Assembly (NCBI RefSeq): GCF_025244685.1
Contig: NZ_CP104202.1
Span: forward strand, 870,323 to 934,322
DNA: 64,000 nucleotides
Source of the DNA: Chlorobaculum sp. MV4-Y
Lineage (GTDB): Bacteria > Bacteroidota > Chlorobiia > Chlorobiales > Chlorobiaceae
Direction of reading: 5' to 3'
A program made the position numbers and the translations under genes. Positions 36,112-46,749 of the stretch are shown here, piece after piece (the first letter of the stretch is position 1; each line of letters begins with the position of its first letter). The notes under the pieces are model-generated. The model saw only the letters and a list, made by a program, of their open reading frames with translations. It made no database searches and was not told the origin of the DNA.

Positions 36112-36711
36112 ATGGAATCTGTACAGGAGCGCAAAGCCGAATTACGGAAAAAGCTGCTCACGAAGCGCAGGGCGCTGCCGAGGTCGCAGTGGCTTGCCGA
36201 GAGCGAACAGATTCAGACGCAAGCCGCATCCTTGCCGCTTCTTCGTGAGGCGAGGAGGATTCATTGCTACGTCTCGATGGAGCACAACCGCGAGGTACGC
36301 ACGTTTGAGCTACTCGAAAGGCTTGCACTCGAAGGGAAAGCGGTGTATATGCCTTATATTGAAAAAGGGTTTATGAAGGCAGCTATTTACCATTCCGCGC
36401 AAAAGTTCAGGATTTCGGTATCGGCTCCTGCCACTCCTGAGCCGCTCGTGCTATCGGGAGAGGAGCGTTTCGACGTGGTCTTTGTGCCGCTCGCGGGTTT
36501 TGACCGGAGTGGAGGGCGGATCGGTTTTGGAAAGGGTTGGTATGACCGCTTTTTCTGCCGACTGTCAATGAACGGCATCCATCCGGTGAAAATCGGCCTG
36601 GCATTCAGCTTTCAGGAGGTTCCGTCAGTGCCGAGTGATCCCTGGGACGAGCCGCTCGACATGGTAGTCACAGAAAATGAAATCATCAATTGCGAGCACA
36701 ACAGCAAATGA
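36112..36711 (+). CDS. 5-formyltetrahydrofolate cyclo-ligase
   Basis: 199 residues. [18 protein letters not shown] is the family signature, and [16 protein letters not shown] lies directly before it. N-terminal [20 protein letters not shown] is also typical. It uses ATP to make 5,10-methenyl-THF from 5-formyl-THF. It is often named ygfA or fau. The stop overlaps the ppk start by ATGA, so the two are translationally coupled. Confidence 0.92.
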   Translation: MESVQERKAELRKKLLTKRRALPRSQWLAESEQIQTQAASLPLLREARRIHCYVSMEHNREVRTFELLERLALEGKAVYMPYIEKGFMKAAIYHSAQKFRISVSAPATPEPLVLSGEERFDVVFVPLAGFDRSGGRIGFGKGWYDRFFCRLSMNGIHPVKIGLAFSFQEVPSVPSDPWDEPLDMVVTENEIINCEHNSK

Positions 36712-38852
36712 GAGAGTTGGAAAACGGGACATTGGCTTCGGCGGCGATGGTTGAGCCGGATCTGCGCGATCCGTCGCTCTACGTGAACCGTGAGCTGAGC
36801 TGGATCGACTTCAACCAGCGAGTTCTCGAAGAGGCCCTCGACTCCGCCGCGCATCCATTGCTGGAGCGTATCAAGTTTATCTCGATCTTCAGCTCCAACC
36901 TCGATGAGTTTTTCATGATCCGCGTGGCCGGTCTCGACGACCAGTGCGCCGAGGGCATCACCGAGCGCTCAGTCGATGGCCTGACGCCCATGGAGATGGT
37001 CGAACGCATCCGCGAGCGCGTCATCGAGCAGATCCGGCAGCGTAACGTCTGTTTTTTTGAGGAGATCATTCCGGCGCTCAAGAGGAGAGGAATCGAATTT
37101 GTCAGCCCATCATCGCTTTCGGAGCATCAGCAGCAGGTTCTCCGTGACTATTTCAGAAAGGAGATATTTCCGGTTCTGACTCCGCTGGCGTTCGATACGG
37201 GCCACCCTTTTCCCTTCATGTCCAACCTCTCGCTGAACCTTGCAATCGAGCTCGAAGATGAGGAGTGCGGATCGATCAAGTTTGCTCGAGTCAAGGTTCC
37301 CGGTATCCTGTCGAGAATTATCAGGCTCGACCAGATCGAAGGACTTGGCTTTGGCGATGACCGCATACGCCTTTTGTTGCTCGAAGACCTGGTTGAGCAC
37401 AACCTCGACCAGCTCTTTCCGAGAATGCGCATCCTGCAGTGCCACCCTTTCAGGATCATCCGCGATGCGGATATCGAGATCGAGGAGGACGAGGCCGGCG
37501 ATCTGCTTGAAAGCATCGAGCAGGGTGTGCGCTCCCGTCGCTACGGCAAGGTGGTACGTCTCGATATCAATCCCGACATGCCGCACTCCATCCGGAGCCT
37601 CCTGGTCAAAAACCTCGAAACCTACGAGCGGAACGTCTACGAAATCGGCGGCGTGCTTGGCATGAGCGCGCTGATAGAGCTGCTTAAAATCGACCGGCCC
37701 GATCTGAAAGACGAACTTTTCGTGCCGAACAATCCGCTCGATGACAAGCGGACTGCTGACATATTTGCTGAAATGCGCTCCGGCGATATGCTGCTGCATC
37801 ACCCATACGACTCGTTCAAGCCGGTGGTTGATCTTATCTGGCAGGCGGCGCGCGATCCCGATGTGCTTTCGATCAAGCAGACGCTCTACCGGGTTGGCAG
37901 CAACTCGCCGGTGGTCAAGGCGCTGATGTTTGCCGCCGAGCAGCGCAAGCAGGTGGCGGTGCTGGTCGAGCTGAAGGCGCGGTTTGACGAGGAAAACAAC
38001 ATTCTCTGGGCACGGGCGCTTGAAGATGCCGGAGCGCATGTGGTCTACGGCCTGCCCGGTCTGAAAACTCACGCCAAGCTGACAATGATCGTGCGGCGGG
38101 AGCAGGAGGGGCTTCGCCACTACCTCCATCTCGGCACCGGCAACTATAACACCGTGACCGCGAGAATCTATACCGATTACAGCTATCTGACGACCGACCC
38201 GGTGCTTGCCGATGACGTCACCGAGCTGTTCAACTCGCTGACCGGCTACTCGAAGCATCGTGAATACCGTTCCCTTATCGTTTCACCGCTCAATACCCGG
38301 CGATGGATCATGGAGATGATCCGCCACGAAGTCGAACACCAAAAGCACACCGGCAACGGAAGGATCGTCATGAAGATGAATGCACTGGTCGACGAGGAGA
38401 TCATCCGGGCGCTTTACCGCGCCTCGATGACCGGCGTGAAGATCGATCTGGTCATCCGGGGTATCTGCTGCCTCAAGCCTGGTATTCCCGGCATCAGCGA
38501 AAACATCCGGGTCATCAGCGTGATCGGAAGATTTCTTGAACACAGCCGGGTCTATTATTTTAATAACGGAGACCAGGCCCGGATTTTCTTGGGCAGCGCG
38601 GACATCATGCCGCGCAACCTCGACAAGCGGGTCGAGACGCTTTTTCCCGTTATTGAACCGCGCCTGGTTGAATCGATCAAATCCGATCTTGAGCTGACCT
38701 TGGGCGATAACCGCAAATCGTGGCAGATGCAGCCGGACGGAACCTATATCAGAAAACGGGGCGGGCGGCCGGCAGTCGACAGCCAGAGGCTGTTCATGCG
38801 GCGTTCTCTTCGGAGGAAGAAAAACATCAAAACAAAGGTTAAAGGATTATGA
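36708..38852 (+). CDS. ppk1: polyphosphate kinase 1
   Basis: 714 residues from ATG 36708, which overlaps the cyclo-ligase stop. Domains are the N-terminal helical part ([20 protein letters not shown]), head, and the two catalytic C domains. The autophosphorylated histidine is in [17 protein letters not shown], and [20 protein letters not shown] and [11 protein letters not shown] are conserved. Ppk1 makes polyphosphate from ATP and works on the inner membrane. The gene overlaps rpiB by ATGA. Confidence 0.96.
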   Translation: MRELENGTLASAAMVEPDLRDPSLYVNRELSWIDFNQRVLEEALDSAAHPLLERIKFISIFSSNLDEFFMIRVAGLDDQCAEGITERSVDGLTPMEMVERIRERVIEQIRQRNVCFFEEIIPALKRRGIEFVSPSSLSEHQQQVLRDYFRKEIFPVLTPLAFDTGHPFPFMSNLSLNLAIELEDEECGSIKFARVKVPGILSRIIRLDQIEGLGFGDDRIRLLLLEDLVEHNLDQLFPRMRILQCHPFRIIRDADIEIEEDEAGDLLESIEQGVRSRRYGKVVRLDINPDMPHSIRSLLVKNLETYERNVYEIGGVLGMSALIELLKIDRPDLKDELFVPNNPLDDKRTADIFAEMRSGDMLLHHPYDSFKPVVDLIWQAARDPDVLSIKQTLYRVGSNSPVVKALMFAAEQRKQVAVLVELKARFDEENNILWARALEDAGAHVVYGLPGLKTHAKLTMIVRREQEGLRHYLHLGTGNYNTVTARIYTDYSYLTTDPVLADDVTELFNSLTGYSKHREYRSLIVSPLNTRRWIMEMIRHEVEHQKHTGNGRIVMKMNALVDEEIIRALYRASMTGVKIDLVIRGICCLKPGIPGISENIRVISVIGRFLEHSRVYYFNNGDQARIFLGSADIMPRNLDKRVETLFPVIEPRLVESIKSDLELTLGDNRKSWQMQPDGTYIRKRGGRPAVDSQRLFMRRSLRRKKNIKTKVKGL

Positions 38853-39283
38853 AAATTGCAGTTGGAAGCGATCATGCGGGGGTTGAGCTGAAGAGGTTCG
38901 TGCTCTCATGGCTTGAGAAGCATGGCTATGATTTCGAAGATATGGGACCTTATTCCGCCGAATCAGTCGATTATCCCGATTACGGCCACAAGGTTGCCGA
39001 AGCGGTCGCCTGCGGGGATTTCGATCAGGGAATTCTGATGTGCGGCACCGGCATCGGCATCTCCATTGCAGCCAACAAGGTGAAGGGTATCCGTGCGGCC
39101 AACGTGTGTAATCCGGAGTATGCGGCACTGGCGCGTCAGCACAACAACGCCAATGTGCTCGCATTCGGCGCGCGCTTCAACGACGAAGCGAGCGTCGCGA
39201 AGATTCTCGAAAGCTGGTTCGCGTCAGAATTCGAGGGAGGACGCCATCAGCGCCGCATCGATAAAATCGAATTTTGCTGCTGA
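38849..39283 (+). CDS. rpiB: ribose-5-phosphate isomerase B
   Basis: 144 residues. [19 protein letters not shown] and [19 protein letters not shown] contain the catalytic cysteine (CGTG) and the Asp-His (SDHAG) pair of the RpiB/LacA family. It interconverts ribose-5-P and ribulose-5-P, useful for the reverse pentose steps of phototrophs. AAAGG precedes the ATG, and the start overlaps the ppk stop. Confidence 0.96.
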   Translation: MKIAVGSDHAGVELKRFVLSWLEKHGYDFEDMGPYSAESVDYPDYGHKVAEAVACGDFDQGILMCGTGIGISIAANKVKGIRAANVCNPEYAALARQHNNANVLAFGARFNDEASVAKILESWFASEFEGGRHQRRIDKIEFCC

Positions 39284-39967
39284 ATGTCGGTGACCTTCTC
39301 ACATCTGGCCGAGACGGACTATCCGGTTTTCATCCTCGGCGGTTCGACAGCTGACGCGGCAAGGCGGCTCGCGGCCTCGGGATGCGCCTGCGCTCCGGTG
39401 CTCGACGGCGAACGCTACCTTGGCATGGTTCACCTTTCCCGCTTGCTCGAAGGCAGAAAGGGGTGGCCTCCAGCGAAGGAGAAGCTCAGTGCGAAGATGC
39501 TTGACGCTGCCAAGTCTTACCAGCCAGACGATCAGCTTTTCGACAATCTCATCTCCGTGGCGTCGGCAAAGTGCGGCGTTGTGCCTCTTGCCGACGACGA
39601 TGGCCGGTACGAGGGGGTGGTTTCCAGCAAGCGAATTCTCGGCTTCCTCGCCGAGCGCATACACTCCGGTGAGGGTGGCTCGACCATGGAGATCGAGGTG
39701 CCGCCGACCGGTGCGAAGCTGTCGGAGATCATTAACACCATCGAAAAAAACGACGCTTCGATCCTCAGCTTCACTTCGTGGCCTACAGGTGCGTCAGGCG
39801 AGGGCAGCATTATTTTTTTCAGGGTCGCCACCCATGACTTCTTCCGTCTGGTCAGGAACATGGAGAATTACGGATACATCATCCGATATCATTCATCGTT
39901 TCCGGACGCCGGTTACGATGAGCTTAGGGAAAAGGCGCTTGAATTTATCCACTACATGGACATGTAA
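39284..39967 (+). CDS. CBS-domain protein
   Basis: 227 residues. Two CBS motifs: CAPVLDGERYLGMVHLSRLL and CGVVPLADDDGRYEGVVSSK. The C-terminal half may be an ACT-like ligand-binding region (KLSEIINTIEKNDASILSFT). The start codon directly follows the rpiB stop, so it is part of that operon. CBS pairs bind adenine nucleotides and suggest energy-linked regulation, but no target is identified. Confidence 0.82.
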   Translation: MSVTFSHLAETDYPVFILGGSTADAARRLAASGCACAPVLDGERYLGMVHLSRLLEGRKGWPPAKEKLSAKMLDAAKSYQPDDQLFDNLISVASAKCGVVPLADDDGRYEGVVSSKRILGFLAERIHSGEGGSTMEIEVPPTGAKLSEIINTIEKNDASILSFTSWPTGASGEGSIIFFRVATHDFFRLVRNMENYGYIIRYHSSFPDAGYDELREKALEFIHYMDM

Positions 39968-40006
39968 GGCGCGACGACCAGGCGACATAATGACAGACAC
40001 GGCTTT

Positions 40007-41227
40007 ATGCAAAGTGAAGAGTTCAGTACCATCGCAGCCAGGGTTCGGGAGGCTGCACACAAAATCTATCCTGACGTAGCGGCACTGCGGCGTCACCTGC
40101 ACAAACATCCCGAACTCTCCTACCAGGAGTTCAAGACAACCGCATGCATCAAGGAGTATCTCGCCGGACTCGGCATCGAGGCCGAGCCACCACTCATGGA
40201 GACGGGCGTGGTTGCGCTGCTTCGTGGCGAGGGTGCTCCGTCAACCGGCGAACGGCGAACGGTGGCGCTGCGGGCCGACATCGACGCCCTTCCGCTTCAG
40301 GAGGAGATCCGGCACGATTTCTGCTCGACGGTCGAGCGCTGCATGCACGCTTGCGGTCACGACATGCACACGGCAATGCTACTCGGCGCGGCTACGGTGC
40401 TCAACGGTATGAAGGCTTCGCTGAAAGGCGATGTGCTGCTGATTTTCCAGCCAGCCGAAGAGAAAGCACCTGGCGGAGCCAAACCACTGATCGATGCCGG
40501 ACTGCTCAAGAAGTACAAGCCATCAGCGATCTTTGCGCAGCACTGTTTCCCGAACGTCCGAAGTGGTACCGTCGCCATGTGCAAGGGCGGTTTCATGGCC
40601 GCCGCTGACGAACTCTACGTTACGATTCACGGCCAGGGCGGTCACGCCTCCGCGCCGCACAAGACTCGTGATCCGATCCTTGCGTCGGCGCACGTCATCA
40701 CGGCGCTCCAGCATCTGGTCAGCCGCGTCGCTCCGCCGCACGAATCTGCGGTGCTCTCCATTACCTCGATCAGCGGCGGTCACGCCACCAACATCATACC
40801 CGGCAAAGTGACCATGATGGGCACCATGAGAACCATGAACGAAGAGCTTCGGGCGCTTTTGCACAAGAAGTTTGAAAAAACGGTGCGGCAGGTTGCCGAT
40901 GCATTCGACGTTGAGGCCGAAGTGGAGATCAGAAACGGCTATCCGGTGCTTTACAACGATCCATCCATGACCGACCTGGCATGGGAGGCTGGCAAGGAGT
41001 ATCTTGGCGATGGCAACGTGCGCCAATCGGAGCCGGTCATGACCGCCGAGGATTTCGCTTATTATCTGCAAGAGTGCCCCGGAAGCTTTTGGCAGCTTGG
41101 CACGGGGCTTTCCGATTCCGCGCCGGGCAACCTGCTTCATTCACCAACCTTCGATCCGGATGAGCATGCGCTTGAAACCGGCGTCGGCATGATGAGCTAC
41201 CTGGCGCTTCGGTATCTGGCGGGGTAA
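40007..41227 (+). CDS. M20 metallopeptidase (amidohydrolase, HipO/AmaA type)
   Basis: 406 residues. LRRHLHKHPELSYQEF, RADIDALPLQEE, HACGHDMHTAMLLGAA, IFQPAEEKAPGGA and GHASAPHKTRDPI are hallmark motifs; the CGHD histidine and the QPAEE glutamates bind zinc. AEDFAYYLQECPG near the end is also typical. These enzymes cleave N-acyl amino acids or similar amides. It probably ends the operon begun by the folate gene. A strong terminator follows. Confidence 0.93.
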   Translation: MQSEEFSTIAARVREAAHKIYPDVAALRRHLHKHPELSYQEFKTTACIKEYLAGLGIEAEPPLMETGVVALLRGEGAPSTGERRTVALRADIDALPLQEEIRHDFCSTVERCMHACGHDMHTAMLLGAATVLNGMKASLKGDVLLIFQPAEEKAPGGAKPLIDAGLLKKYKPSAIFAQHCFPNVRSGTVAMCKGGFMAAADELYVTIHGQGGHASAPHKTRDPILASAHVITALQHLVSRVAPPHESAVLSITSISGGHATNIIPGKVTMMGTMRTMNEELRALLHKKFEKTVRQVADAFDVEAEVEIRNGYPVLYNDPSMTDLAWEAGKEYLGDGNVRQSEPVMTAEDFAYYLQECPGSFWQLGTGLSDSAPGNLLHSPTFDPDEHALETGVGMMSYLALRYLAG

Positions 41228-41300
41228 CTGCTGTTTTTTATCTGCGTTGTGGTGTCGGTTCTTGTGGCAGCCCTTTGCCATCTGTGGGAAATGGAGAAAA

Positions 41301-41343
41301 AAAAGAGAGGCTGTCACGGGAAATCCCGAACAGCCTCTCTTTT
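41301..41343. terminator. bidirectional terminator
   Basis: AAAAGAGAGGCTGT (41301-41314) pairs with ACAGCCTCTCTTTT (41330-41343), with an inner CGGG/CCCG extension. It serves the M20 gene and the convergent aldolase gene. Confidence 0.9.
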
Positions 41344-41366
41344 GATTTGCAGGTGAAGCGTTCGTT

Positions 41367-42338
41367 TTACGCTTTGCCGTTGGAACCGAGCACGTTGACA
41401 ATCTTGTGCATGTAGAGCTGCTTGAGTGCGTCGCGGGCCGGGCCGAGGTATTTGCGCGGATCGAACTCTTCCGGCTTTTCGTCGAGCACCTTGCGGACGG
41501 CGGCGGTCATGGCGAGGCGGCCGTCGGAGTCGATGTTGATCTTGCAGACCGCCGAGCGTGCAGCTTCGCGAAGCTGGTCTTCGCCGATGCCGACCGCATC
41601 CTTGAGCTTGCCACCGTGGGCGTTGATCATCTGTACCAGATCCTGCGGAACCGATGAAGCGCCGTGCAGCACGATGGGGAAGCCGGGAATGCGCTTCTCG
41701 ATCTCGGCGAGGATGTCGAGTCTGATTTTGTGATCTTCACCCGGCTTGAACTTGAACGCGCCGTGCGAAGTGCCGATGGCGATGGCCAGGCTGTCCACGC
41801 CGGTCTTGCCGACGAAATCCTCGACCTGATCCGGCTCGGTGTAGGTGTGCGTCGCGGCGTGCACATCGTCCTCGATGCCGGCCAGCACGCCAAGTTCGCC
41901 CTCGACGGTTACGTCATATTGGTGCGCGTATTCGACCACCCGACGGGTTAGCGCCACATTGTCGTCATAACTGAGGTGTGAACCATCGATCATGACTGAC
42001 GAGAAGCCGGTTTCGATGCAGTCTTTACAAAGCTCGAAGCTGTCGCCGTGGTCGAGGTGCAGTACGATCGGAATTTTGCAGCCGAGTTCGGCGGCGTATT
42101 CAACTGCGCCGGCAGCCAGATGGCGCAACAGCGTCTGGTTAGCGTAGCTACGAGCGCCTTTGGAAACCTGAAGGATTACCGGCGAAGCGGTCTCGACGCA
42201 AGCCATGACAATCGCCTGTAACTGTTCGAGATTGTTGAAGTTGTAGGCGGGAATGGCGTATCCGCCGCTTACAGCCTTTGCGAAAAGATCACGGCTGTTG
42301 ACGAGGCCCAGCTCTTTATAACCGGTGATTTTCTTCAT
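41367..42338 (-). CDS. fba: class II fructose-1,6-bisphosphate aldolase
   Basis: 323 residues from ATG 42338, preceded by GGAGAG. Zinc ligands: PIVLHLDHGDSFELCKD (H, D, H) and VEGELGVLAGIEDDVHAATH. IVLHGASSVPQ and INIDSDGRLAMTAAVRK carry substrate-binding residues. It runs glycolysis/gluconeogenesis and feeds fixed carbon into sugars. A reading from 42458 is possible but has an unlikely extension of 40 residues. Confidence 0.96.
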   Translation of the reverse strand: MKKITGYKELGLVNSRDLFAKAVSGGYAIPAYNFNNLEQLQAIVMACVETASPVILQVSKGARSYANQTLLRHLAAGAVEYAAELGCKIPIVLHLDHGDSFELCKDCIETGFSSVMIDGSHLSYDDNVALTRRVVEYAHQYDVTVEGELGVLAGIEDDVHAATHTYTEPDQVEDFVGKTGVDSLAIAIGTSHGAFKFKPGEDHKIRLDILAEIEKRIPGFPIVLHGASSVPQDLVQMINAHGGKLKDAVGIGEDQLREAARSAVCKINIDSDGRLAMTAAVRKVLDEKPEEFDPRKYLGPARDALKQLYMHKIVNVLGSNGKA

Positions 42339-42529
42339 AGAGCGCTCTCCATTTGAGATTTTATGGTTTTCAAGTATAGATGTGAGAATTTTTGGAAGAA
42401 TTTCCTGATTGCACAGAAACCTGTTATGCAGATACTGTATTTTTGTAATATAATACAACTGAGCAGGAATTGGTTAAACTACGGCCAGTCCGGCTTTGAA
42501 TGAATTCACCAAAGCTTTACAGTCATTTT

Positions 42530-44632
42530 ATGAAAAAGATACATAATGCACGTTACCCTGTTCTGTTTTTCCTGCTGATTCTAACCATCTCCTGGAATCA
42601 CTCGATGGCTGCTGTCGGGAAAGCGGCTCAGCCAGTGCTTCTGAAGCCCACCTCGAACCAGGAGGAGGCTGCTCGTTACATCGCCCAGTACCTGCTTCAG
42701 AACCATTATCGCAAGGTGCCGGTCAACGACTCTCTCGCTCAGCAGATTTTCAAGCGTTATCTTGACAATCTCGACAGCAACCGCAGTTACTTTACCGCGC
42801 CAGAGGTTGAAAAGATCAGGCAGGAGATAGGTATTCATCTCGATGATAATTTCGTTTCCGGTAATCCTGCTGGAGGTTTCGCCATCTACAACCAGTTCCT
42901 GAAAAGGGCCAGAGAGAAGATGGCGTACATGAAAAGCACGCTTGAAACAGCGAAGTTTGATTTCACTGCCCCAGAGACGCTTGAACTCCAGCGAAGCAAG
43001 ACCGCTCCTTGGCCGGCCAATCAAGCCGAACTGCACGACCTGTGGCGCAAGGAGCTGAAATACCTGTACCTGAGCACGAAGTTTTCGGGTGAAAAGGGGA
43101 AAAATATCAAGGCCGAAGTCATGAAAAGCCTTGACAACCGCCTCAAGCTCTTCAATCAGCAGAAGCCGGAAGACGCTTTCATGGCCTACATGTATGCCGT
43201 CACTACTTCATTCGATCCTCATACTAACTACTTCTCGCCGGATGAATACGAGAACTTCCAGATCGACATGAGCCGTTCGCTTGAAGGTATCGGTGCCAAG
43301 CTTCAGATGGAAAACGAATACACTGTAGTGAACGAAATCATTCCGGGCGGTCCGGCGTTCAAAAGTGGCCTTCTCAAAAAAGGCGACAAGATCGTTGGCG
43401 TCGGTCAGGGCGACAAGGGAGAGATCATCGATGTGATCGGATGGCGTATCAACGATGTCGTCAAAAAGATCAGAGGCCCAAAAGGCACCGTTGTCAGGCT
43501 CAAGATTCTTCCTGCCAGCCAGGCGGGCAAGGGGCCAGCAAGCATCATCCGACTGGTAAGAGCCAAGGTTGACTTGCAGGAGCAGGCTGCGCAGAAAAAG
43601 ATCATCTACCAAAACGGGCACAAAATCGGCGTCATCGTTCTGCCGTCGTTCTACCTCGATTTCAAGGGAGAGCGGGAGAATGCCCAGAACTATACCAGCA
43701 CCACCAAAGATGTGATCAAGATTCTCAATGATCTCAAGCGTGAGCAGGTTGAGGGCATCATCGTTGATCTGAGGGAAAACGGCGGCGGATCGCTCGAAGA
43801 GGCGGTCAATGTCACCGGCCTGTTCACCGGCAAGGGGCCGGTCGTGCAGGTCAGCAACGCTCTTGGCGGCAAGATGGTGTTGAATGACGAAAATTACCCG
43901 ATGCTTTACCGAGGTCCGCTGGTGGTGCTGGTCAATCGCTACAGCGCATCGGCCTCGGAGATTTTCGCAGCGGCGATCCAGGATTACGGGCGAGGACTCA
44001 TCGTTGGAGACAGAACCTTCGGCAAGGGTACCGTGCAGAGCATCGTCACCATCCAGAGACCATTCAGCATGTTCATGAAACAGGCTGACCTCGGCCAGCT
44101 CAAGCTGACCATCGCCAAGTTCTACCGCATCTCTGGCGGCAGTACCCAGCATATCGGCGTGTTGCCGGATATCGTTCTTCCATCCCTGATCGACCCGGAG
44201 GTGGTGGGCGAAGACACCTATACCAGCAGCCTCCCTTGGACAACCATCTCAAGGGCTGCCTATACACCATCAGGAGCCGTCACCAAAGAGGATATTGTTT
44301 TGTTGAAGAAGACGTTCGCCGAACAGTCCGCCAAAGACAAGCTCTACCAGTCCTATCTGGCCGATCTGGCAACTCTGAACCGTATCAGGCAGAAGAATAG
44401 CGTGTCGCTCCAGGAAAAAGGCTTTGAGGTAGAGAACAAGACGCTGAAAGAGATTCAGGATCGCTGGGGAGACTCGAGCGTCGATACCGGGAAAAAGAAG
44501 AAAACGGATTTCATTTTGCAGGAGGCTGCCGGAATTCTGGATGATCTCGTGGCGCTCAAGTCGCGCCCGGCAGTTCCCGTCGCCGCTCCGGTTGCGAGGC
44601 CTGCGGCAAGGCAAGCGGTTCCGGTGAGGTAA
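42530..44632 (+). CDS. prc: C-terminal (tail-specific) processing protease
   Basis: 700 residues from ATG 42530 (a shorter leader than from 42500). Signal peptide ARYPVLFFLLILTISWNHSM. The PDZ domain is in GIGAKLQMENEYTVVNEIIP, and the S41 catalytic centre is VNRYSASASEIFAA (Ser) with DRTFGKGTVQ (Lys). NGGGSLEEAVNVTGLF is also conserved. Tsp cuts mis-tagged or incomplete envelope proteins in the periplasm and sometimes processes lipoproteins. A strong terminator follows. Confidence 0.92.
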   Translation: MKKIHNARYPVLFFLLILTISWNHSMAAVGKAAQPVLLKPTSNQEEAARYIAQYLLQNHYRKVPVNDSLAQQIFKRYLDNLDSNRSYFTAPEVEKIRQEIGIHLDDNFVSGNPAGGFAIYNQFLKRAREKMAYMKSTLETAKFDFTAPETLELQRSKTAPWPANQAELHDLWRKELKYLYLSTKFSGEKGKNIKAEVMKSLDNRLKLFNQQKPEDAFMAYMYAVTTSFDPHTNYFSPDEYENFQIDMSRSLEGIGAKLQMENEYTVVNEIIPGGPAFKSGLLKKGDKIVGVGQGDKGEIIDVIGWRINDVVKKIRGPKGTVVRLKILPASQAGKGPASIIRLVRAKVDLQEQAAQKKIIYQNGHKIGVIVLPSFYLDFKGERENAQNYTSTTKDVIKILNDLKREQVEGIIVDLRENGGGSLEEAVNVTGLFTGKGPVVQVSNALGGKMVLNDENYPMLYRGPLVVLVNRYSASASEIFAAAIQDYGRGLIVGDRTFGKGTVQSIVTIQRPFSMFMKQADLGQLKLTIAKFYRISGGSTQHIGVLPDIVLPSLIDPEVVGEDTYTSSLPWTTISRAAYTPSGAVTKEDIVLLKKTFAEQSAKDKLYQSYLADLATLNRIRQKNSVSLQEKGFEVENKTLKEIQDRWGDSSVDTGKKKKTDFILQEAAGILDDLVALKSRPAVPVAAPVARPAARQAVPVR

Positions 44633-44650
44633 CCGGCTGCACCAAGCAAT

Positions 44651-44683
44651 AAAAAAAGGCGCTCGAACAGGGCGCCTTTTTTT
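44651..44683 (+). terminator. rho-independent terminator after prc
   Basis: AAAAAAAGGCGC (44651-44662) pairs with GCGCCTTTTTTT across a 9-base loop. Confidence 0.85.
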
Positions 44684-44694
44684 ATTGGGGAAAG

Positions 44695-44730
44695 TGGACG
44701 TTCTGGACGGCTTGGACGAGGTGGACAAGA
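44695..44730. repeat. 9-bp tandem repeat TGGACnnnn (4 copies)
   Basis: TGGACGTTC, TGGACGGCT, TGGACGAGG and TGGACAAGA follow one another exactly, then TTGGA. The same core in opposite orientation (GTCCA) occurs at 54324, so a family of such repeats is likely. Confidence 0.75.
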
Positions 44731-44762
44731 TTGGAAGCAGGCCGGGGCGGGCTTTATGCTCG

Positions 44763-44815
44763 CCCTGTTTTGGAAAACAGGGAACCTCGCAAGGGCAGCC
44801 GCGAGGGCTGCCCCT
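44763..44815. repeat. two adjacent intergenic hairpins
   Basis: CCCTGTTTT (44763-44771) pairs with AAAACAGGG (44774-44782), and AGGGCAGCC (44792-44800) pairs with GGCTGCCCCT (44806-44815). They lie between prc and argH and could act as REP-like extragenic elements. Confidence 0.6.
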
Positions 44816-44830
44816 ACAAGAGATTGTTCG

Positions 44831-46222
44831 TCAACGCGCCGCCTTCGCTTTCGCGATCTGCTCTTCGACTGACTTGAACGAACAGCTTCCAGCGGTTTTT
44901 TTGGAGTTCACGCTGGCGTTGGGTTTGAGGTCGTCGTAGATCCCTTCGTCAAAGGCTTCGGAGAAGGTGCGGTACTCTTCGAGACTGATCGTCGGCAGGG
45001 TTTTGCCCTCCGCGATGGCGTAGGCAACGATCTTGCCGGTGATGCGGTGGGCGTCGCGGAAGGGAATCTGCTTCTTGACGAGGTACTCGGCGATTTCGGT
45101 GGCGAGGCTCAGATCCTCGGCGGTGAGGCGGGCAAGGCGCTCCTCGTTCAGCCAGGTCTTTTCAATCATCCTGCGGAAGACCGACAGGCTCGACGCCGTG
45201 GTTTCGGCGGTGTCGAAGAGCGGCGGTTTGTCCTCCTGCATGTCGCGGTTGTAGGAGAGCGGCAAGCCCTTCATGATCGTGAGCAGGTTCATCAGGTTGC
45301 CATAGACGCGGCCCGTCTTGCCGCGCACCAGCTCGGCGATGTCGGCGTTCTTTTTCTGCGGCATGATTGACGAGCCGGTTGCGAAGGCGTCGCTGATCGA
45401 GAGATAGTTGAACTCCGCCGAGCTCCACAAAATCACATCCTCCGAAAAGCGCGACAGGTGCATCATGATCATCGAGCAGGCCGAGACGAACTCGATCACC
45501 AGGTCGCGGTCGCTCACCGCGTCGATGCTGTTGGTGAAAGCCCCGTCGAACTCCAGCAGCTCGGCCGAGCGCGCAGGGTTCAGCGGCAGGGTGCTGCCCG
45601 CGAAAGCCGCCGCGCCGAGCGGTGAGACGTTCGCCCGCTTGCGCAGGTCGGCGAGGCGCTCGGCGTCGCGCCCGAACATCGAGTGCCACGCCATGTAGTA
45701 GTGCCCGGCGGAGATCGGCTGGGCGCGTTGCAGGTGGGTGTAGCCAAACATGATGGTGTGCTTGTATTGCTCCGCTTTGTCGAGCAGCGTGGCCTGCATC
45801 GCCTTGAGCAACTGGCCGATACGGTCGATGTTCCGGCGCAGGTAGAGCCGCGTATCGGTCGCAACCTGGTCGTTGCGGCTGCGCCCCGAATGCAGCTTGC
45901 CCGCCGCCGGGCCGATCAGCTCCTTCAGCCGGTTCTCGATCACGGTATGGATGTCCTCATCCTCCCAGACCGGCAAGAGCGCACCCGACTCGATCTCCTT
46001 TTCGACCGCTCTCAGCCCTTCGACGATCAGCCCAGCCTCCTCCGGCGAGATGATGCCCTGCTCGCCAAGCATGGTGGCATGGGCGATAGAGCCTTGTATA
46101 TCCTCGCGATAGAGCAGCCCGTCCACATGCACCGACGAGGAGAACTTCAGCGCCTCCCGGTCAAACGGTTCCGAAAAACGGCTTTGCCACAAGAGTTTTT
46201 TCTGGTTGGACTGATCGGACAT
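44831..46222 (-). CDS. argH: argininosuccinate lyase
   Basis: 463 residues. [17 protein letters not shown] is the superfamily signature (catalytic SSIMPQKKN loop), and [20 protein letters not shown] and [20 protein letters not shown] are conserved. It makes arginine and fumarate. Start [13 protein letters not shown] is uncommonly hydrophilic but conserved in length. The last arginine-pathway step stands alone here. An IS element sits upstream at 46701. Confidence 0.97.
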   Translation of the reverse strand: MSDQSNQKKLLWQSRFSEPFDREALKFSSSVHVDGLLYREDIQGSIAHATMLGEQGIISPEEAGLIVEGLRAVEKEIESGALLPVWEDEDIHTVIENRLKELIGPAAGKLHSGRSRNDQVATDTRLYLRRNIDRIGQLLKAMQATLLDKAEQYKHTIMFGYTHLQRAQPISAGHYYMAWHSMFGRDAERLADLRKRANVSPLGAAAFAGSTLPLNPARSAELLEFDGAFTNSIDAVSDRDLVIEFVSACSMIMMHLSRFSEDVILWSSAEFNYLSISDAFATGSSIMPQKKNADIAELVRGKTGRVYGNLMNLLTIMKGLPLSYNRDMQEDKPPLFDTAETTASSLSVFRRMIEKTWLNEERLARLTAEDLSLATEIAEYLVKKQIPFRDAHRITGKIVAYAIAEGKTLPTISLEEYRTFSEAFDEGIYDDLKPNASVNSKKTAGSCSFKSVEEQIAKAKAAR

Positions 46223-46700
46223 GATGAAGTATTGCTAAGAGATTGCAGGGCAGCGCGCCCCATAATAATGGCTCGGTGGGGGAAAATACGGAAGACAATT
46301 GATAATTGATAATGGACAGTTGTGGCGTTTAAGAGAAGATTGGCGAACCGCCTATACCTGACGGGGTGATACACAGGACTTCTGACTGGACAGACAGGGC
46401 AAGTGACCTTAAGCAGAGAGGTTACGGAATAAGTAGTTCTGTCAATGCGCTTGTTTTTGTAATATGTTTTGAGCACGATAAGGTTTGTGAATGTATCATA
46501 CACTTTAAACTGCGATTTTTGTTGGCGAGAGAGGTAGCGGGGCTGGTCAATCCGGGCTCTGGCAATGGTACATAGCTTAAGTGAGACAAAGAGCTTGTAA
46601 TGCGGAGCACTCAGTTCTGAAAGCGCTCTCTGATAAAACAAAAAAACGTCAATACCGGATGCCGGAAAAACGGCGCTCGGTCATCACTCATGAGTTGATA
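46223..46700. other. intergenic stretch between argH and the IS element
   Basis: No gene recognised. It has a run AATTGATAATTGATAAT at about 46298 and an ACTCATGAGT palindrome at 46687-46696, just left of the IS. The argH promoter must be at its left part. A similar AATTGATAATCGACAAT occurs at 57017. Confidence 0.5.
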
Positions 46701-46749
46701 TGAGGTACTCCCCAGTTATAGGACAGCTATCGAGAGAAAATAAGTTTGT

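Noticed and set aside
35951-36376. Open frame of 141 codons overlapping the folate cyclo-ligase start
   Set aside because: It is a shadow of the real gene at 36112 and does not carry a signature.
42339-42458. Extended start for the aldolase
   Set aside because: The ATG at 42338 has a clear ribosome binding site and the usual N-terminus; the extension lacks one.
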